Program-made: the position numbers and the translations under genes | Notes under the pieces: generated by a model | Database searches by the model: none | Seen by the model: the letters and a program-made list of their open reading frames with translations, nothing else | What the model was told of the DNA's origin: nothing | Part shown: piece by piece, positions 61,075-64,000 of the stretch | Numbering within the stretch: position 1 is the stretch's first letter | How the letters are laid out: each line of letters opens with the position of its first letter | Source: Sphingosinicella sp. | Lineage (GTDB): Bacteria > Pseudomonadota > Alphaproteobacteria > Sphingomonadales > Sphingomonadaceae | NCBI GenBank assembly: GCA_013816585.1 | Contig: JACDEE010000006.1 | Span: 89,989 to 153,988, forward strand | DNA: 64,000 bases | Reading direction: 5' to 3'

Positions 61075-61298
61075 ATCCCTTGGTTTGTCACATCGGCTAA
61101 CGCGCCGGCTCGTTCATATCATCACAATCGGGCCACTTGTCGCCCAACCCTGACTTATGGGCAATGTCGCTTTCAACCTATTGCGGCGGCGTACCGGATC
61201 CGGAAGGATAACGACCGACGTGAGCCACATGGCCGAGCTCTTCATGTCGACTCCGCAACGAGGGTGCCCTATTATGACCATAACTGGAGGAGGGCGGC

Positions 61299-61868
61299 AT
61301 GGGCGTAGTCGGTTGGATCGCGATCGGGATACTTGTTCTTGCCGCGATTTATTTGATTCTTGTCTACAACCGCCTCGTCCGTCTCCGGGCGCTCATGAAG
61401 GAGGGCTGGAGCGGAATTACCGTCCAGCTCCGGCGCCGCGCCGATCTGGTCCCGAATCTGGTCAGTGTTGTGGAAGGTTATGCGGAGCATGAACGAGGTA
61501 CGTTGAATGAAGTGACTGCCCACCGCACCGACCCTGTTTCGGCGCGAGGCGTGAATGCGACGGCTGAGGCCGATACGGCCTTCAGCGCCATGCTTGGGCG
61601 ACTCATCGCCGTGGCGGAGGATTATCCCGACCTCAAGGCCGACGAGAATTTCCGCCAGTTGCAGGACGAGCTATCGGAAATCGAAGAGCGGCTTCAGGGC
61701 GCCCGGCGCTATTACAACGCCACGGTGCGGGACCTCAACACGCGGGTAGAATCGTTTCCGGATGTGCTGGTGGCAAAGCCGCTGGGCTTCTCCAGCGAGC
61801 CTTTCTACGACGATCAGGATGCATCAATACAGACCGCCCCGCCGGTGCGGTTCGGCGCCAGAGCTTAG
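61299..61868 (+). CDS. lemA: LemA family protein
   Basis: A 189-residue membrane-anchored helical-bundle protein. The N-terminal helix (VVGWIAIGILVLAAIYLILV) is followed by YNRLVRLRALMKEGWSGITV and RRADLVPNLVSVVEGYAEHE, the defining LemA motifs, and ends in YDDQDASIQTAPPVRFGA. LemA proteins occur beside DUF2207 genes; function uncertain. The ATG at 61299 is preceded by GGAGGAGGGCGGC. DUF2207 follows 2 bp later. Confidence 0.93.
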   Translation: MGVVGWIAIGILVLAAIYLILVYNRLVRLRALMKEGWSGITVQLRRRADLVPNLVSVVEGYAEHERGTLNEVTAHRTDPVSARGVNATAEADTAFSAMLGRLIAVAEDYPDLKADENFRQLQDELSEIEERLQGARRYYNATVRDLNTRVESFPDVLVAKPLGFSSEPFYDDQDASIQTAPPVRFGARA

Positions 61869-61870
61869 GC

Positions 61871-63784
61871 ATGCGGAGTGTCTGGCTGGCGCTGCTCGCG
61901 GCGCTGGCGCTTTGGTTGCCGAGCGCAGCGCAAGCCGATGAGCGCATCCTTTATTTCCTGAGCGATGTCTCCGTTCAACGCGACGGCTCCCTCTCCGTAA
62001 GCGAGACGATCCGGATCCGGTCGCAAGGGGATACCATCAAGCGCGGCATTCAGCGTGATTTCCCCACCCGGTACAAGAGCAGTTACGGGCGGACGGCGAA
62101 TGTCGGCTTCGAAGTCGAGGAAGTGCGGCGAGATGGACAGCCCGAGCCGTGGACCTCGATGCCACTCGGCACGGGAGTCAGGGTTCGGATTGGCGATGCC
62201 GATGTGATGCTGCCGCCGGGCGAGCACACCTACCTTATTCGATACCGCACAAATCGGCAGATTGGTTATTTCCAAGGATTCGACGAGCTTTACTGGAATG
62301 CCACCGGGACGGAGTGGACATTCCCCATCGACGTTGCGGAAGCGCGAATTAGCCTTCCGGAGGAAGCTCCGTTCGGGAAACGCGCTGTCTATACGGGTCC
62401 GCAAGGCTCCACTCAGGCATTTGCTGCCGTTTCAGCCGAGCGACCGGGCAACATCGCTTTTCGCACGACCGCACCGCTTGGGGCCCATGAGGGCCTGACA
62501 GTGGCGGTCGCCTGGCCGAAAGGCGTCGTCGCTGTCCCCGAGCCACGAACAAAGCTCGGCTGGTGGTTGCAGGATAACGGACCGCTTGGCCTGGCCTTGC
62601 TCGGTTTGTTCGGAACCCTATACTATTATTTCCATGCCTGGCGCCGAGCCGGTCGTGGACCGCCCGCGGGCACCTTGGTGCCGATTTTCTCGCCGCCAGA
62701 CGGAATGTCCGCCGCTGGGGTGCGCTACGTGTCGGAAATGGGCTCCCTCGACAACCGGGCCTTTGCGGCAGCCATTATCGACATGGGGGTGCGAGGCAGG
62801 CTGAAGCTGATCGAGGGAGAAAAAGGCTTCTTCACTCGATCGAAAACCACAATCCGGAAAGTGGAGGGAGACGGCGAGCTGCCAGCGCCTGAGGCCGATA
62901 TGGTGACCAGGCTCTTTGCTGGTGAAGATAGTGTCCTGATGGACAACGAGAATCATGCGATCTTCAGCGCCGCACGATCTGCCCTCGAGAGCGGGCTTAA
63001 GAAGCAATATGAAACAAGTCTCTTCATCCGTAACTGGATGTGGTCCGTGCGTGGAGCCTTGATCATGGGCCTGGCGGTCTGGCTCGTCGCAGCGGCGTTG
63101 ATCTTCGCCGGGGCAGGCGCTTCATCGAGAATGGGGGGCACAATTGGCGCACTGGCCGCATTTGCGATCGCCGCGATCCTGTATCGCGCCTCCAGTCCTG
63201 CCAATTCCGTCTGGACCGTTTTGGGAAAAATGGCGGCAATATTGCTGGGATGCGTTGGCGTGGCGGGAGGGGTCTCGACGGTGGGAACAGCCCTGGAGGA
63301 CGGCCGCATCCTGCCCTTGCTCGTACCGCTCCTGGCGCTGCCGGTAGCGATATCGGCCTTTTGGTGGATGGCCGCACCGACCCGTAAAGGTCGCGCCCTG
63401 TTGGACCGCATCGCAGGATTTCACCACTATCTCTCGATCGCCGAGGAAGATCGGCTTGAGACGATGCATCCACCCGAAAAAACCCCTGAGCTTTTCGAGC
63501 GCTACCTACCTTATGCGATTGCGCTGGAGGTTGAGAATGAATGGGCCTCGCGCTTCACGCGCATATTGGCGACAGCCGCGGCCGCCAGCAATGGTCAGAC
63601 GCTTAGCTGGTATGACGGCCAAAGCGACCCTTGGCGCGATACTGACGGGTTTGTGGCCCGTGTAGGATCATCGCTGTCGAGCACCATATCTTCCGCGTCC
63701 GCCAAACCCGGAAGCAGCAGCGGATCCTCCGGCGGTGGCTCGTCCGGTGGTGGTGGGGGAGGCGGCGGAGGGTCGGGTTGGTGA
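61871..63784 (+). CDS. DUF2207 domain-containing membrane protein
   Basis: A 637-residue protein. A signal peptide (to about 22), a beta-rich periplasmic domain (SVSETIRIRSQGDTIKRGIQ and RDFPTRYK, the DUF2207 core), a transmembrane helix near 240, two more around 395-460 and a Gly/Ser-rich C-terminus (SSGGGSSGGGGGGGGGSGW) form the family's usual plan. It is encoded 2 bp after lemA, the most common partner. Role in the envelope is unknown; links to stress or metal have been suggested for the pair but nothing here tests that. Confidence 0.93.
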   Translation: MRSVWLALLAALALWLPSAAQADERILYFLSDVSVQRDGSLSVSETIRIRSQGDTIKRGIQRDFPTRYKSSYGRTANVGFEVEEVRRDGQPEPWTSMPLGTGVRVRIGDADVMLPPGEHTYLIRYRTNRQIGYFQGFDELYWNATGTEWTFPIDVAEARISLPEEAPFGKRAVYTGPQGSTQAFAAVSAERPGNIAFRTTAPLGAHEGLTVAVAWPKGVVAVPEPRTKLGWWLQDNGPLGLALLGLFGTLYYYFHAWRRAGRGPPAGTLVPIFSPPDGMSAAGVRYVSEMGSLDNRAFAAAIIDMGVRGRLKLIEGEKGFFTRSKTTIRKVEGDGELPAPEADMVTRLFAGEDSVLMDNENHAIFSAARSALESGLKKQYETSLFIRNWMWSVRGALIMGLAVWLVAAALIFAGAGASSRMGGTIGALAAFAIAAILYRASSPANSVWTVLGKMAAILLGCVGVAGGVSTVGTALEDGRILPLLVPLLALPVAISAFWWMAAPTRKGRALLDRIAGFHHYLSIAEEDRLETMHPPEKTPELFERYLPYAIALEVENEWASRFTRILATAAAASNGQTLSWYDGQSDPWRDTDGFVARVGSSLSSTISSASAKPGSSSGSSGGGSSGGGGGGGGGSGW

Positions 63785-63825
63785 AGTTCGACGCTTCGGT
63801 CGCCCGCACAAGAACTTGAGTGCGC

Positions 63826-63854
63826 ATGTCCGCTTTCCACCCATTGCGAACATT
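63826..63854. repeat. Dispersed palindromic repeat, copy 7
   Basis: ATGTCCGCTTTCCACCCATT (63826-63845) followed by GCGAACATT; a nearly complete copy with the arms ATGTCCGC and GCGAACAT. It lies between DUF2207 and the IS5-type element. Confidence 0.75.
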
Positions 63855-63878
63855 GGACTGCTCAGATCGCCCGAATTA

Positions 63879-64000
63879 GGTCGTGAACCCATAAACAGGA
63901 TTCCCTTGGCGCGGGTTTTCTGATTCAGGCTCGAGCATGAGCCGATATGATCTGACCGATTTCGAGTGGCGGGTGATCCAGCCGCTGTTGCCCAACAAAC
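63879..64000 (+). mobile_element. Left end of an IS5-family insertion sequence (partial)
   Basis: The sequence from about 63879 (GGTCGTGAACCCATAAACAG) resembles terminal sequence of IS5-group elements in sphingomonads. The exact boundary is uncertain, since the right end lies beyond the window. It follows a dispersed-repeat copy by ~25 bp. Confidence 0.6.
63937..64000 (+). CDS. IS5 family transposase (N-terminal part)
   Basis: ATG at 63937 opens MSRYDLTDFEWRVIQPLLPN, the typical start of IS5/IS1031-group transposases. Only 21 codons are inside the window. Confidence 0.85.
   Translation, partial: MSRYDLTDFEWRVIQPLLPNK

Noticed and set aside
1..64000. CRISPR array, rRNA or tRNA genes
   Set aside because: No regularly spaced direct repeats and no tRNA or rRNA-like sequence were seen in intergenic regions on either strand.

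Overview
The window is about 63% GC and looks like a chromosome segment of an alphaproteobacterium of the order Sphingomonadales. Pointers to this are the tonB-exbB-exbD-exbD operon, a TonB-dependent receptor with an EEIVVTATKR TonB box, a tamA-tamB pair, a PutA without the N-terminal DNA-binding domain, an intracellular PHA depolymerase, many secreted peptidases, and small conserved hypotheticals I recognise from sphingomonads. This placement is inference from family content. No rRNA or tRNA gene was found.

Layout. 0-8 kb: DUF1285 protein, pteridine-reductase-like SDR plus FolB (folate/pterin), a secreted hypothetical, the TonB energising operon ending in a clear terminator, and a DsbD-type reductase. 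8-13.2 kb: NmrA-like protein, GFA protein, ABC exporter divergent from PHA depolymerase, then a small accessory stretch with two copies of a ~50 bp element, one in front of a 23-codon ORF with a near-perfect Shine-Dalgarno and a terminator. 13.2-20.5 kb: ArsR-GST-AHSA1 operon with a perfect operator palindrome, hybrid histidine kinase, DUF1232, thiolase and MaoC. 20.6-29.8 kb: PutA, MscS channel, topoisomerase IB, Fic protein with an operator over its -10, an S24 repressor divergent from two small genes, and a Doc toxin with a 44-aa antitoxin. 29.9-38.9 kb: tamA-tamB and two amino-acid permeases. 39-40.5 kb: an IS1182-type element. 40.6-43.1 kb: Pit phosphate transporter in an operon with a Nudix-DUF47 fusion, preceded by a Pho-box-like sequence. 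43.2-61 kb: five peptidase genes (S9, M1, S1, M13, M24) among metal transporters, an orphan response regulator behind a triple Pho-box-like array, and a TonB-dependent receptor. 61-64 kb: LemA, DUF2207, and the start of an IS5-type transposase at the edge.

The right half (38.9-63.9 kb) carries a dispersed ~30 bp palindromic repeat related to AATGTCCGCTTTCCACCC plus a mirrored half. The IS1182 element sits inside one copy and the IS5 element lies next to another. The same half contains two genes whose reading frames are broken (ZIP transporter, M24 peptidase) and an N-terminal fragment duplicated from the S1 peptidase gene.

The most interesting leads are the phosphate-linked set (Nudix-DUF47 fusion plus Pit, with Pho-box-like sites there and upstream of the orphan response regulator), the duplicated leader element with its micro-ORF, and the repeat family that serves as a landing site for insertion sequences.
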